Source of the DNA: Desulfuromonadaceae bacterium
Lineage (GTDB): Bacteria > Desulfobacterota > Desulfuromonadia > Desulfuromonadales > SZUA-401
Direction of reading: 5' to 3'
Assembly: GCA_003246035.1 (NCBI GenBank)
Contig: QKBP01000075.1
Coordinates: forward strand, 1-64,000
DNA: 64,000 nt
Part shown: one piece after another, positions 1 through 7,333 of the stretch
Layout: every line of letters starts with the position of its first letter
Numbering within the stretch: the stretch's first letter is position 1
Notes under the pieces: model-generated
Database searches by the model: none
Told to the model about the DNA's origin: nothing
Seen by the model: only the letters and a program-made list of their open reading frames with translations
Translations under genes and position numbers: made by a program

Positions 1-326
1 ACGTTGAGCGCGTCGAGCCCCGGACCGCGCTGCAGCTGGTCGAGGTGCAGCGTGCGCTTCCACGCGAGCTGCTCGGCGTACGCGAGGTGCTGCCACTGGC
101 AGCCTCCGCAGCGCCCGAACAGGGAGCAGCGCGGCTCGACCCGCCCCGGACCGGGCTCGAGCAGTTCGAGGAGCTGCGCCTCGAGGTAGCGTTTGTGTTC
201 GCGAACCACATTACAGCGCACCCGATCGCCAGGCGCGGTGAACGGAACGAAGACCGCCAACCCCTGGTGGCGGCCAAGACCGCGCCCTCCGAAGGCGAGT
301 GTATCGATGGTAAGTTCGAGGATCAC
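1..326 (-). CDS. RlmD/RumA-type 23S rRNA (uracil-5-)-methyltransferase, N-terminal part
   Basis: The reading frame begins at a GTG (326-324) and runs off the window edge, so only about 108 residues are seen. They start MILELTIDTLAFGGRGLGR, a TRAM-domain opening typical of RumA/RlmD enzymes. A Cys cluster (RCSLFGRCGGCQW, about residues 70-82) follows and matches the [4Fe-4S] ligand motif C-x5-C-G-G-C of this family. Members methylate U1939 (or U747) of 23S rRNA using SAM. The GTG overlaps the stop of the upstream gene (GTGA), indicating translational coupling in one long minus-strand operon. RlmD versus another family member (RlmC, TrmA-like) cannot be decided without the catalytic half. Confidence 0.85.
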   Translation of the reverse strand, partial: MILELTIDTLAFGGRGLGRHQGLAVFVPFTAPGDRVRCNVVREHKRYLEAQLLELLEPGPGRVEPRCSLFGRCGGCQWQHLAYAEQLAWKRTLHLDQLQRGPGLDALN

Positions 327-703
327 GTCGACAGGGAGAAACCGCCGCTGCGTTGAGCGAGCTGGCGGGCCACGTAGCGGCGTACGAAGTCGGGGTGTTC
401 AAGATAGTCGGCCGAGCTGGCGAGGAAATCGCTCACCAGTCCGTTGCGGACCCCGTCGACGTCGGCGCCGGAGACCCCCATCCGCTCGAGCGCGCGCTTG
501 AAGGCGAGGCTGTCGCCGAACAGCGCGCGGGCCCGCATCAGGTCGGGGTGCTGCTCGTCGCCGGCGAAGAACCGGGCGACCAGCGGGATGCTGCAGCGGA
601 CCTCGACCCTGACCCGGTGGTAATCGCCGAAATAACGGTTGCTCAGGTCGAAAAGCTCCAGTTCGAGTCCGTTGGTTAAAGGGACGACACGGAAGGGGGT
701 CAT
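323..703 (-). CDS. conserved hypothetical protein
   Basis: This 126-residue soluble protein starts MTPFRVVPLTNGLELELFDL. The ATG at 703-701 overlaps the trmJ stop (ATGA), which is why it is preferred over an upstream in-frame start at 775 that would lie inside trmJ. I see no signal peptide, membrane segment or catalytic motif. The middle has an acidic/aromatic stretch (RYFGDYHRVRVEV) and the C-terminus is helical and charged. It sits between two RNA methyltransferase genes and overlaps both by 4 bases, so a role linked to RNA modification or ribosomes is a guess from context only. The family is not recognised. Confidence 0.75.
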   Translation of the reverse strand: MTPFRVVPLTNGLELELFDLSNRYFGDYHRVRVEVRCSIPLVARFFAGDEQHPDLMRARALFGDSLAFKRALERMGVSGADVDGVRNGLVSDFLASSADYLEHPDFVRRYVARQLAQRSGGFSLST

Positions 704-1482
704 GGGACATCTCCATCGTTGCGCTGCCGGGTGAGCCGTCTGCGCTCCCCTTCCAACCAGTCGATACGACTCCACAGGCCCTGCAGGATCTTGACTTCGC
801 GGCGGTCGAGGGTGGTGCGCCCGAACAGCCGCCTGAAGGCGCGCAGAATATGGTCGGGGTTCTGCGGGTCGAGGTACTCGATCTCGGTCAGGGTGCGGCG
901 CATGTGAAGGTACATGTTCTCGAGTTCGTCGCTGCTCGCCGGCGGATCCCCCTTCGGGGTGTCGGCGGAAACCGCGTCGAGATCACGCGCCAGGGCGTGC
1001 AGGCAGAGGACCACGGACGCGGCGAGGTTCATCGAGGGGAGCTCGTCGCGGGTCGGGATGGTCATCAGCAGCTGGCAGAGGTCGAGCTCGCTGGTCAGCA
1101 GCCCCTTGTCCTCGCGCCCGAACACCAGCGCCACCTCTTCTCCGGCCGCCGGCGCGAGCGACTCGGCGAGCTGCTCCGGGGCAATAAAGTCCTCGCGGTA
1201 CTTGCCGAAACGTCGCGTCGTGCCGACCGCAAGGCGGCAACCCGACAGCGCCTCGGGGAGATCGGCACAGACCTGCGCCTGTTCGAGGAGCGGCGCGGCG
1301 CGCACCGCCATCTTGCGGGCCTCGTCGCCAAGGTGATCGACCTGGGGGTTGACCAGCAGCAGGCGGCTGAAGCCGAAGTTCATCATCGCCCTTGCCACCG
1401 ACCCGATGTTGCGGTCTCCCTGGGGTTCGACCAGGATAACCCGGACGCGTTCCAGTGTGGGGGTTTGGGGGTTATCGTGCAT
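700..1482 (-). CDS. trmJ: tRNA (cytidine/uridine-32-2'-O-)-methyltransferase TrmJ
   Basis: The 260-residue product is a SPOUT (SpoU/TrmH class) methyltransferase. Residues 14-45 hold motif 1 (VILVEPQGDRNIGSVARAM). Later come the knot motifs LVFGREDKGL and PSMNLAASVVLCLHAL, which bind SAM and form the trefoil knot. A C-terminal helical tail (about residues 180-260, with TEIEYLDP) matches the TrmJ-specific extension involved in tRNA binding. TrmJ 2'-O-methylates position 32 of the anticodon loop. The ATG directly abuts the rsmE stop and the gene end overlaps the next gene by 4 bases, so it belongs to the kor-holC-rsmE-trmJ operon. Confidence 0.9.
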   Translation of the reverse strand: MHDNPQTPTLERVRVILVEPQGDRNIGSVARAMMNFGFSRLLLVNPQVDHLGDEARKMAVRAAPLLEQAQVCADLPEALSGCRLAVGTTRRFGKYREDFIAPEQLAESLAPAAGEEVALVFGREDKGLLTSELDLCQLLMTIPTRDELPSMNLAASVVLCLHALARDLDAVSADTPKGDPPASSDELENMYLHMRRTLTEIEYLDPQNPDHILRAFRRLFGRTTLDRREVKILQGLWSRIDWLEGERRRLTRQRNDGDVP

Positions 1483-2244
1483 CTATCCAAGATCTCCATA
1501 CGTGTGCTGCACCAGCGCCGCGGCCACGATCGCAGCGGTCTCGGTACGCAGGATGCGGCTGCCGAGCGAGACCGGGAGGAACCCGGACGCGATAATCGCG
1601 TCGAGCTCTCCCGGGTCGAACCCTCCCTCTGGACCGACCAGCAGGACGACCCGTTGCGGACGCTCCGTCTCGAGCACCTCGCCGAGCCGCCAGGGGGCTC
1701 CCCCCTCCTTGAGGACCAGGCGCAGGTCACAGTCGGCCACCAGCGCCAGCGCGTCATCCAGTTCGAGCACCGGCATCAGTTCGGGGAGCTCGGCCCGGCG
1801 GCACTGGCGCGCGGCCCGCAGGACCACCTCGGGCCAGCGGTGCGACTTCTTCTGGCCGGCGTCCCGCTCGGCGAGCGTGATCGAATGGCGGGTCACGCAG
1901 GGGGCGATACGCTGCACGCCGAGTTCCGTCAGCTTCTGCAGGACCAACTCGAAGCGTTCCCGCTGCGGCAACCCCTGCAGCACGCTCAGGTGCACGGGAC
2001 TCTCCGCCGGTCCCGTGAGCTCTTCGAACGGAACCGCGAGCAGCACCTGCTCGTCGCGGACCAGGCGGGCCCGGTAGTAATCGTTAACCGGGCCGCAGAG
2101 GGTGATGATCTCTCCCGGGCGGGCCTGCCAGCTCCGGAGCGCGGCGCAGGCGCTCGCATCGAGGGGCAGCGGCTGTTCGAGGACGGGGCGTTCAGGGATG
2201 CGGATCCGGCTTGCCGGGCCGCCGTTATTGATGCATGCCGACAT
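1483..2244 (-). CDS. rsmE: 16S rRNA (uracil-1498-N3)-methyltransferase RsmE
   Basis: The product has 253 residues. The N-terminal beta-barrel (PUA-like) domain is followed by a SPOUT domain with LLVGPEGGFDPGEL and SLGSRILRTETAA, the signature SAM-binding knot of RsmE. It methylates U1498 of 16S rRNA. The chosen ATG (2244) has a clear Shine-Dalgarno (GGGAGG, 9 bases upstream) and overlaps the end of holC by 20 bases. A longer in-frame start at 2304 would lie deeper in holC and lacks support. The usual RRFF-type N-terminus is replaced here by ACINNGGPASRIRIP. Confidence 0.9.
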   Translation of the reverse strand: MSACINNGGPASRIRIPERPVLEQPLPLDASACAALRSWQARPGEIITLCGPVNDYYRARLVRDEQVLLAVPFEELTGPAESPVHLSVLQGLPQRERFELVLQKLTELGVQRIAPCVTRHSITLAERDAGQKKSHRWPEVVLRAARQCRRAELPELMPVLELDDALALVADCDLRLVLKEGGAPWRLGEVLETERPQRVVLLVGPEGGFDPGELDAIIASGFLPVSLGSRILRTETAAIVAAALVQHTYGDLG

Positions 2245-2650
2245 CGAAGCCGGCCTCCCGGCATGCCGCGTAGCGCTGCCGCGACGCCTCGGCGAGGGCG
2301 TCATCGTAGAGCTCGGCGAAGTCGTAGACGGTCTTGAACTGACGCATGAAGGAGACGCTGCACGGCTTCCCCATGACCAGCACGCCGGCGCCGTTGGGGT
2401 TGTGCTCCGCGGTCACGATCGCCACCGGCTCCTCCAGGCAGTCGACCGCACCGTTGTCGAAGCAGTGCGGCACGAAGGAGCCCTTTTTCCAGGTCCACAT
2501 GAACTGGTCGAGGGTCACGCCCTGGTTCTCGTCGTTGACGGTGATCAGCACCCGCTCGCCCCCGGAGACGAACTCTTCGGCGAGTTCGCACAGGTGACGG
2601 GCCTTTTCTGGTTTACGGAGCTTGATGAAGGCAACCCTGGTCTTCGCCAT
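2225..2650 (-). CDS. holC: DNA polymerase III chi subunit (HolC)
   Basis: The 141-residue protein starts MAKTRVAFIKLRKPEKARHL. It carries the chi-family core: Rossmann-like N-terminus, then LDQFMWTWKKGSFVPHCF, equivalent to the conserved LD-x-LWTF-x-SFLPH segment, then a PVAI-VTAEHNP strand. Chi joins the clamp loader to single-strand binding protein during replication. The start is set by AAGGAG five bases upstream of ATG 2650. It lies 10 bases after korC and overlaps rsmE, an unusual position for a replication gene. Confidence 0.8.
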   Translation of the reverse strand: MAKTRVAFIKLRKPEKARHLCELAEEFVSGGERVLITVNDENQGVTLDQFMWTWKKGSFVPHCFDNGAVDCLEEPVAIVTAEHNPNGAGVLVMGKPCSVSFMRQFKTVYDFAELYDDALAEASRQRYAACREAGFDVGMHQ

Positions 2651-2660
2651 CCCTGCTCCT

Positions 2661-3200
2661 TCAGGCGACCGAGGCCGCACCGAGATCGATGGCCTGCTCG
2701 TTCAGCGGGATGAAGCGGTGGTTGCGCTCCGGAAGCACGTCCTTGAGCGCCGACTTGAGAGTCGCGAGGCTGACCGCGCCGGTCTTCTGCGCGTAGGCTC
2801 CGACCGAGATCATGTTGACCAGGCGGGCGTCGCCGAGCTTGTGGGCCATCTCGTTGAGCGGCAGGCGCAGGTAATCGAGGTCGGTCCGCGCCCCCTCCCG
2901 CTCCACGACCAGCGAGGTGTTGATCAGGCAGAAACCTCCGCTCTTCACGCGATCGAGGTAAAGGTCGTAGGAACCCTGGTTGAGGATCAGCGCCGAGGTC
3001 GGTGAACCGACCACCGGCGAGCCGACCTCCCGATCGGAGATGTTGATGGTGCAGTTGGCCGCGCCACCGCGCTTCTCGACCCCGTAGGACGGATAATAGC
3101 TGACGTTCTTCCCCTCGCGGATCCCGGCGTAGGCGAGCAGGTTACCGATCAGCATGATCCCCTGTCCGCCGAAGCCGGTCATATACACGTTGAAATCCAT
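2661..3200 (-). CDS. korC: 2-oxoacid:ferredoxin oxidoreductase, gamma subunit
   Basis: The 179-residue product begins MDFNVYMTGFGGQGIMLIGN, with the GxGGQG nucleotide-binding-like loop of gamma subunits. SYYPSYGVEKRGGAANCTI follows, the second hallmark of the family. The gamma subunit completes the oxidoreductase with the alpha, beta and ferredoxin-like delta subunits encoded just upstream. It is the last kor gene. The beta stop is 9 bases upstream and holC starts 10 bases downstream. Confidence 0.88.
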   Translation of the reverse strand: MDFNVYMTGFGGQGIMLIGNLLAYAGIREGKNVSYYPSYGVEKRGGAANCTINISDREVGSPVVGSPTSALILNQGSYDLYLDRVKSGGFCLINTSLVVEREGARTDLDYLRLPLNEMAHKLGDARLVNMISVGAYAQKTGAVSLATLKSALKDVLPERNHRFIPLNEQAIDLGAASVA

Positions 3201-3209
3201 GCGTGGCCT

Positions 3210-3950
3210 CTACTCTTTAAACGTGCCGAGTTGAAAATACGGGATCATCTCCTCACCGACCCGCGCGTTGGCATCGAGCGGGTTCATCCCCCAGTTGGTC
3301 GGGCAGGCGGCGAGCACTTCGACGAAGGCGAACTTCCCCTCTTCCACCTGCAGGCCGAAGGCCTTGTCGATCGCCTTGCCGGCGGCACGGATGTTCTTGG
3401 GGTCGTTGACCGCCACACGCACCGAGAAGGCGGCGCCGTCGAGCTGGGCGATGACCTCGGCCATACGGATCGGGTAGCCGTCGCTGGCGACGTTCCGGCC
3501 ATTGACGCTGGTCACGGTGCGCTGTCCCGGCAGGGTGGTCGGGGCCATCTGGCCGCCGGTCATGCCGTAAGTGGTGTTGTTGACGAAGATCACCGTCATC
3601 CCCTCGCCGCGGTTGGCGGCATGGATGATCTCGCTGGTGCCGATCGCCGCCAGGTCTCCGTCCCCCTGATAGGTGAACACGGTTCTGTCGGGACGGGCGC
3701 GCTTGACCCCCGTAGCGACTGCCGGCGCACGGCCGTGCGGGGCCTCGACCACGTCGATGTCGAAGTAGCCGTAGAGGAACACGCTGCACCCCACCGAGGC
3801 GACCCCGATGGTGGTCTCCTGAACCCCGTGGCGGTCGATCGCCTCGGCGACCAGGCGGTGGATCAGGCCGTGCTGACAGCCCGGGCAGAAGTGGGTCTGC
3901 ACGTCCTTGAGGGACTTCGGATAAGCGAACACCGGTTTCATCACGGTCAT
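3210..3950 (-). CDS. korB: 2-oxoacid:ferredoxin oxidoreductase, beta (TPP-binding) subunit
   Basis: The protein has 246 residues. The thiamine-pyrophosphate motif is visible as GDGDLAAIG followed by VNNTTYGMTGGQMAPTT. Cysteines in FCPGCQHG near the N-terminus and the VGCSVF segment are also family-typical. The beta subunit binds TPP and, with alpha, decarboxylates the 2-oxoacid to an acyl-CoA while reducing ferredoxin. ATG 3950 overlaps the alpha stop (ATGA) and has GGGAGG six bases upstream. A second Met (3941) is a possible alternative. The sequence alone does not separate 2-oxoglutarate from branched-chain 2-oxoacids as substrate. Confidence 0.9.
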   Translation of the reverse strand: MTVMKPVFAYPKSLKDVQTHFCPGCQHGLIHRLVAEAIDRHGVQETTIGVASVGCSVFLYGYFDIDVVEAPHGRAPAVATGVKRARPDRTVFTYQGDGDLAAIGTSEIIHAANRGEGMTVIFVNNTTYGMTGGQMAPTTLPGQRTVTSVNGRNVASDGYPIRMAEVIAQLDGAAFSVRVAVNDPKNIRAAGKAIDKAFGLQVEEGKFAFVEVLAACPTNWGMNPLDANARVGEEMIPYFQLGTFKE

Positions 3951-5017
3951 GCCGCACCTCCCACGCGCGCGCGGATCTGCTCGAAGAGCTCCTCGGGGGT
4001 CGGCAGCGAGCCGGTCCCCGGGGGACGTCCGTAGAACTCGACCCGGGTCCCCTCGGCCACCGCGAGGCGCACGTCCTCGACCATCTGGCCGGTATTCAGC
4101 TCGATGCACAGCACCCGGCCGCAGCGGGTGGTGGCCTCAGCAAAGGCCTTTTCGGGGAAGGGATAGAGGGTGATCGGACGGAGCAGGCCGACCTTGAGGC
4201 CGGCTGCGCGGGCCATGCGCACCGCGCTCTTGGCGATCCGCGCCGCGCTGCCGAAGGCCGTGACCACCAGTTCGGCGTCCTCAAGATGCAGCCCCTCGTG
4301 GCGCTGTTCGTGGGCGCAGAGCTCCTGGTAGCGGCGGTGGAGCTTCCAGTTGTGCTCTTCCAGTTCCCCCTCGCCGAGATACAGTGACTTGACGATCCGC
4401 TGGTCGGCGCGCCCGAGCTTGCCGGTCACCGCCCAGTCCTTGGACGGCAGTTCGGTCTGCGGGCGGGGTTTCGGGATCAGGGCCTCCTTCATCTGGCCGA
4501 TCACCGAGTCGGCCAGCAGCAGCGCCGGCGTACGGTAAAGGTCGGAGAGGTCGAAGGCGAGCATCGCCAGGTCGTACATCTCCTGCACCGAATCGGGGGC
4601 GACCACGATCACCCGGTAGCCGCCATGTCCGCCGGTCTTGACCGACTGAAAGTAGTCGGCCTGGGAGGCATCGATCCCGCCGAGGCCGGGGCCGGAGCGG
4701 CAGATGTTGACGATCAGGCCCGGAAGTTCGCTGCCGGCCATGTAGGAGATCCCCTCCTGCTTGAGGGAGATCCCGGGGCTCGACGAGGAGGTCATCGCCC
4801 GCTCGCCGCAGGCGCTGGCGCCGAGGAGCATATTGATCGAGGCGATCTCGCTCTCGGCCTGCAGGAACACACCCCCCGCCTTGGGGAGTTCGCGCGACAT
4901 GTACTCGGGAATTTCGCTCTGCGGAGTGATCGGGTAGCCGAAGTAGTACTTGCATCCGGCGGCGATGGCACCCATGGCAACCGCCGCGTTGCCGCTGACC
5001 AGGAGCCGTTCGCTCAT
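3947..5017 (-). CDS. korA: 2-oxoacid:ferredoxin oxidoreductase, alpha subunit
   Basis: The 356-residue protein starts MSERLLVSGNAAVAMGAIAA. The pyrimidine-binding domain shows YYFGYPITPQSEIPEY and the QAESEIASINM stretch with the conserved Glu that activates TPP. The transketolase C-terminal-like domain (about residues 250-340) includes GSAARIAKSAVR. In Desulfuromonadales the homologous four-gene set is annotated as 2-oxoglutarate:ferredoxin oxidoreductase, which links the TCA cycle to ferredoxin. The ATG overlaps the delta stop (ATGA). Confidence 0.9.
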   Translation of the reverse strand: MSERLLVSGNAAVAMGAIAAGCKYYFGYPITPQSEIPEYMSRELPKAGGVFLQAESEIASINMLLGASACGERAMTSSSSPGISLKQEGISYMAGSELPGLIVNICRSGPGLGGIDASQADYFQSVKTGGHGGYRVIVVAPDSVQEMYDLAMLAFDLSDLYRTPALLLADSVIGQMKEALIPKPRPQTELPSKDWAVTGKLGRADQRIVKSLYLGEGELEEHNWKLHRRYQELCAHEQRHEGLHLEDAELVVTAFGSAARIAKSAVRMARAAGLKVGLLRPITLYPFPEKAFAEATTRCGRVLCIELNTGQMVEDVRLAVAEGTRVEFYGRPPGTGSLPTPEELFEQIRARVGGAA

Positions 5018-5241
5018 GCGTCCTCCTTGACTTCGCGATAGACTGTAATCGCCACGTCCGGGCACATCTGGGCGCACAGGGCGCAGGAAGTGCACGCCTC
5101 GAGGTCCTCGGCCGAGATGTTCGCAGGGAGGAAGCCGAGGCGGTTCATCGTGTCGCTCAGCTTGACCAGCCGCTTGGGACAGACCGTGGTGCACAGTGCG
5201 CACCCCTTGCAGCGTTCTTCGTCGATAACCAGCTTGGGCAT
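5014..5241 (-). CDS. korD: 2-oxoacid:ferredoxin oxidoreductase, delta (2[4Fe-4S] ferredoxin) subunit
   Basis: The 75-residue protein starts MPKLVIDEERCKGCALCTTV. Two complete [4Fe-4S] motifs are visible: CKGCALCTTVCP and CTSCALCAQMCP. It passes electrons from the TPP site to soluble ferredoxin. The start at 5241 is chosen over an upstream in-frame ATG (5289) because it begins directly with the ferredoxin fold and has AGGGAG upstream. It is the first gene of the korDABC operon, which continues into holC, rsmE, trmJ and rlmD-like genes with no gap longer than 11 bases. Confidence 0.9.
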   Translation of the reverse strand: MPKLVIDEERCKGCALCTTVCPKRLVKLSDTMNRLGFLPANISAEDLEACTSCALCAQMCPDVAITVYREVKEDA

Positions 5242-5279
5242 GACCGTTCTCCCTGGGTCCATGGGAATGGAGTGTGGCG

Positions 5280-5308
5280 AAAGTAACAAATGGAGGGGTT
5301 CCCGTCAA
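5280..5308 (-). promoter_or_regulatory. candidate sigma-70-type promoter of korDABC
   Basis: On the minus strand TTGACG (5308-5303) is followed after 17 bases by TACTTT (5285-5280), about 40 bases upstream of korD. The -35 box is good and the -10 box is weak. It lies back to back with the promoter of the divergent lipoprotein gene. Confidence 0.4.
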
Positions 5309-5328
5309 CGTCTAAGCCCGTAAAGTCT

Positions 5329-5356
5329 TTGACACGCCGGTGTCAGTCGCTAAAAT
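5329..5356 (+). promoter_or_regulatory. sigma-70-type promoter of the Slp-like lipoprotein gene
   Basis: TTGACA (5329-5334), a 16-base spacer and TAAAAT (5351-5356) lie 28 bases upstream of the ATG at 5385. The boxes are close to consensus. Confidence 0.65.
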
Positions 5357-5384
5357 AGAAACGTCGATCTTTCGGAGGGTTACG

Positions 5385-5969
5385 ATGAAATCTATCCATT
5401 GGCCGGTGTTCGTTTCGTTCCTGCTGCTCCTGTGCAGCGGCTGCACGCACGTCATCTCGACCGAGGGTCGCGCGAAGGTCGACCGCGAGGTCGCCTTAAG
5501 CGAGGTCTTCGCAGAACCCGCCGCTCATCTGGGCACCCGCCTGCTGACTGGCGGGCTGATCCTTTCGGCCAGCGAGGACGAGATGACCTCGACCCTCGAG
5601 GTGCTGGTCTTTCGCCTCGACCGCGGCGGCGAACCGATCGACATCGACCCCGACGGAGCACGATTCCTGGCCCGGACCGCCGACAAGCTCGACCCCGAGC
5701 GTTACGTTCCCGGGCAGCTCGTCACCCTCACCGGCACCGTAGCCGGGAGCGAGGACGTCGAACTGCCGGGGCGCGTCTACACCTTCCCGCTGCTGCTGAT
5801 CCACGAGATCCATCTCTGGGAGGAGCCGTTCCGACGCGGCCTGCTCCCCGGCCAAGACCCCCGTGCGCCGTTCTACGAACGCCCGGAGCAGCTCGAGGGG
5901 CACGAGAACCCCTACGACCCGGGCTACGCCCCCTATCCCTACACGCCTTACTACTACCGCGTCCGATAG
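5385..5969 (+). CDS. Slp-family outer membrane lipoprotein
   Basis: The 194-residue precursor has an n-region (MKSIHW), a hydrophobic core and a lipobox-like LCSGC ending at Cys20. The mature part resembles the Slp/YeaY starvation lipoprotein family: AHLGTRLLTGGLILSASE, a beta strand with TSTLEVLVFRLD, LVTLTGTVAG and a PLLLIHEIHLW strand. The C-terminus is rich in Tyr and Pro (DPGYAPYPYTPYYY). ATG 5385 has GGAGG eight bases upstream. Slp proteins are surface or outer-membrane lipoproteins of poorly known function, often stress-induced. Confidence 0.8.
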   Translation: MKSIHWPVFVSFLLLLCSGCTHVISTEGRAKVDREVALSEVFAEPAAHLGTRLLTGGLILSASEDEMTSTLEVLVFRLDRGGEPIDIDPDGARFLARTADKLDPERYVPGQLVTLTGTVAGSEDVELPGRVYTFPLLLIHEIHLWEEPFRRGLLPGQDPRAPFYERPEQLEGHENPYDPGYAPYPYTPYYYRVR

Positions 5970-5979
5970 GCCCACAGCC

Positions 5980-6756
5980 GTGGTCCCCCTGGCCGACGAC
6001 GCTCCCCGCCGCCTGACCATACGTGTCGATGCCGGATTGCGCTTCCTGATGGCCAAGGATCTGCGCGACGAGGACGCTTTCGACCACGTCATCCACCGTC
6101 GGGCGGCGCTCAAGGACGTGGTTGAGTCGCTCGGCATCCCGCACACCGAAATCGGAGCCCTGCGCGTCGCGGGACGGGAGGTCGGCTTCTTCCACCCGGT
6201 CGCCGACGGCGAGACCATCGCAGTTGCCGGCGTCGTCCCGCCCTGTGACGTCACCCGCCCCACCCTGCTCCGCCCTGCGCCACTCCCGTCGGCCCGTTTC
6301 CTGGTCGATTTGAACGTCGCTCGGCTCGCAAAGCTGCTGCGTCTCGCAGGATTCGACGCGGCCCACAACCCGGATTGGCACGACCACGAACTGGCCCGGC
6401 GCAGCGCCGAGGAGCGGCGCATTCTGCTGACCCGCGACCGCGCACTGCTGCGCCACGGCTGCATCGCGTTCGGCCATCTGGTGCGCGCCGCATCGCCGCG
6501 GGCGCAGCTCGCCGAGGTGCTCTCCCAGTACGGGTTGGGCAAAGATAGTCGTCCCTTCAGCCGCTGCCTGCGCTGCAACGGGGTCCTCGAGACGGTCGAC
6601 AAGCTGACCGTGCTGGACCGTCTCGAGCCGCTCACGCGCCGGTACTACGAGCGCTTTTACCAGTGCCAGACATGCAGGCAGATCTACTGGGAAGGGAGCC
6701 ACAAGGAGGGTCTGAAGAGGCTCCTGGAGGAGGCTCTGAAAGGTGTGACTAATTGA
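5980..6756 (+). CDS. Mut7-C putative RNase with N-terminal ubiquitin-like domain
   Basis: The product has about 258 residues from a GTG at 5980. That start is tentative, because there is no clear Shine-Dalgarno and the frame stays open upstream inside the lipoprotein gene. Residues about 10-90 look like the ubiquitin-like domain found in front of Mut7-C (RLTIRVDAGLRF, DGETIAVAGVV). Residues about 105-185 are the PIN-like Mut7-C domain with acidic residues in FLVDLNVARLAKLLR (Asp110) and ILLTRDRALL (Asp153). A zinc ribbon follows with Cys196, Cys199, Cys229 and Cys232 (RCLRCN and YQCQTC). The family is predicted to act on RNA; the substrate is unknown. Confidence 0.8.
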   Translation: MVPLADDAPRRLTIRVDAGLRFLMAKDLRDEDAFDHVIHRRAALKDVVESLGIPHTEIGALRVAGREVGFFHPVADGETIAVAGVVPPCDVTRPTLLRPAPLPSARFLVDLNVARLAKLLRLAGFDAAHNPDWHDHELARRSAEERRILLTRDRALLRHGCIAFGHLVRAASPRAQLAEVLSQYGLGKDSRPFSRCLRCNGVLETVDKLTVLDRLEPLTRRYYERFYQCQTCRQIYWEGSHKEGLKRLLEEALKGVTN

Positions 6757-7270
6757 CGCGGCGGATCCCCAGGGCGCGATCGTAAGTCGCCGGGTCGAAG
6801 CCGCGGACCTTGACGTCTCCGATGATCGCCAACGGAATACCCGTACCGTTGTCGTAACGCCGCCGGATCTCCCTCGCCCGGGGGGTCTTCTCCATGTCGT
6901 ACTCGGTGTACGGGATGCGCAGAGCGTTCAGGTACTGCTTGGCCTTGACGCAGTAGGGGCACCAGCTGGTGGTGAAGAGCTCCACCTTCGGCAGACGGCT
7001 CGGCTTCACTACTCGCCCTTCCTGGGGCTGGGCTGCACGCGGTGTCCCTGAAGCGGTAGAGGCTGAAGCCGACGACTCCTTACCGGCTGCCGGCACAGGC
7101 GAGTGATCGATGAAGCTCGGCGCCGGTTCGACCTTCTCGGCTTCGACCCCCTGGGGAGGCGGTGTGTCCTTGAAGGTCACCACGCCGTTCGCGTCGACCC
7201 ACTTGTAGGTCGCCGCCTGTCCGGATACGGCAAACGCCAGCAAGATCACCAGCAGCACCAGATATTTCAT
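6749..7270 (-). CDS. exported glutaredoxin-domain protein (DUF4124 + glutaredoxin)
   Basis: The 173-residue precursor has a signal peptide (MKYLVLLVILLAFAVSGQAA). A DUF4124-like segment follows (TYKWVDANGVVTFKDTPPP). A Ser/Ala/Pro-rich linker (about residues 45-90) precedes a glutaredoxin fold with the active site CPYC at residues 104-107 (FTTSWCPYCVKAKQYL). The C-terminus has IPLAIIGDVKVRGFD, the cis-Pro/glutathione-site region. It probably catalyses thiol-disulfide exchange in the periplasm. The gene converges with the Mut7-C gene and their ends overlap by 8 bases. ATG 7270 is chosen because the signal peptide starts there. Confidence 0.85.
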   Translation of the reverse strand: MKYLVLLVILLAFAVSGQAATYKWVDANGVVTFKDTPPPQGVEAEKVEPAPSFIDHSPVPAAGKESSASASTASGTPRAAQPQEGRVVKPSRLPKVELFTTSWCPYCVKAKQYLNALRIPYTEYDMEKTPRAREIRRRYDNGTGIPLAIIGDVKVRGFDPATYDRALGIRRVN

Positions 7271-7333
7271 CGTCCCCTCCCCTTGATTTTCACGCCGCGT
7301 CCATCGTGGCAACCGCACAGGCCGTTTTGGCGA

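Noticed and set aside
850..2337. Long plus-strand open frame (about 495 codons) opposite trmJ and rsmE
   Set aside because: It is the mirror of real genes in GC-rich DNA: low-complexity Arg/Gly/Glu content, no domain, no ribosome-binding site.
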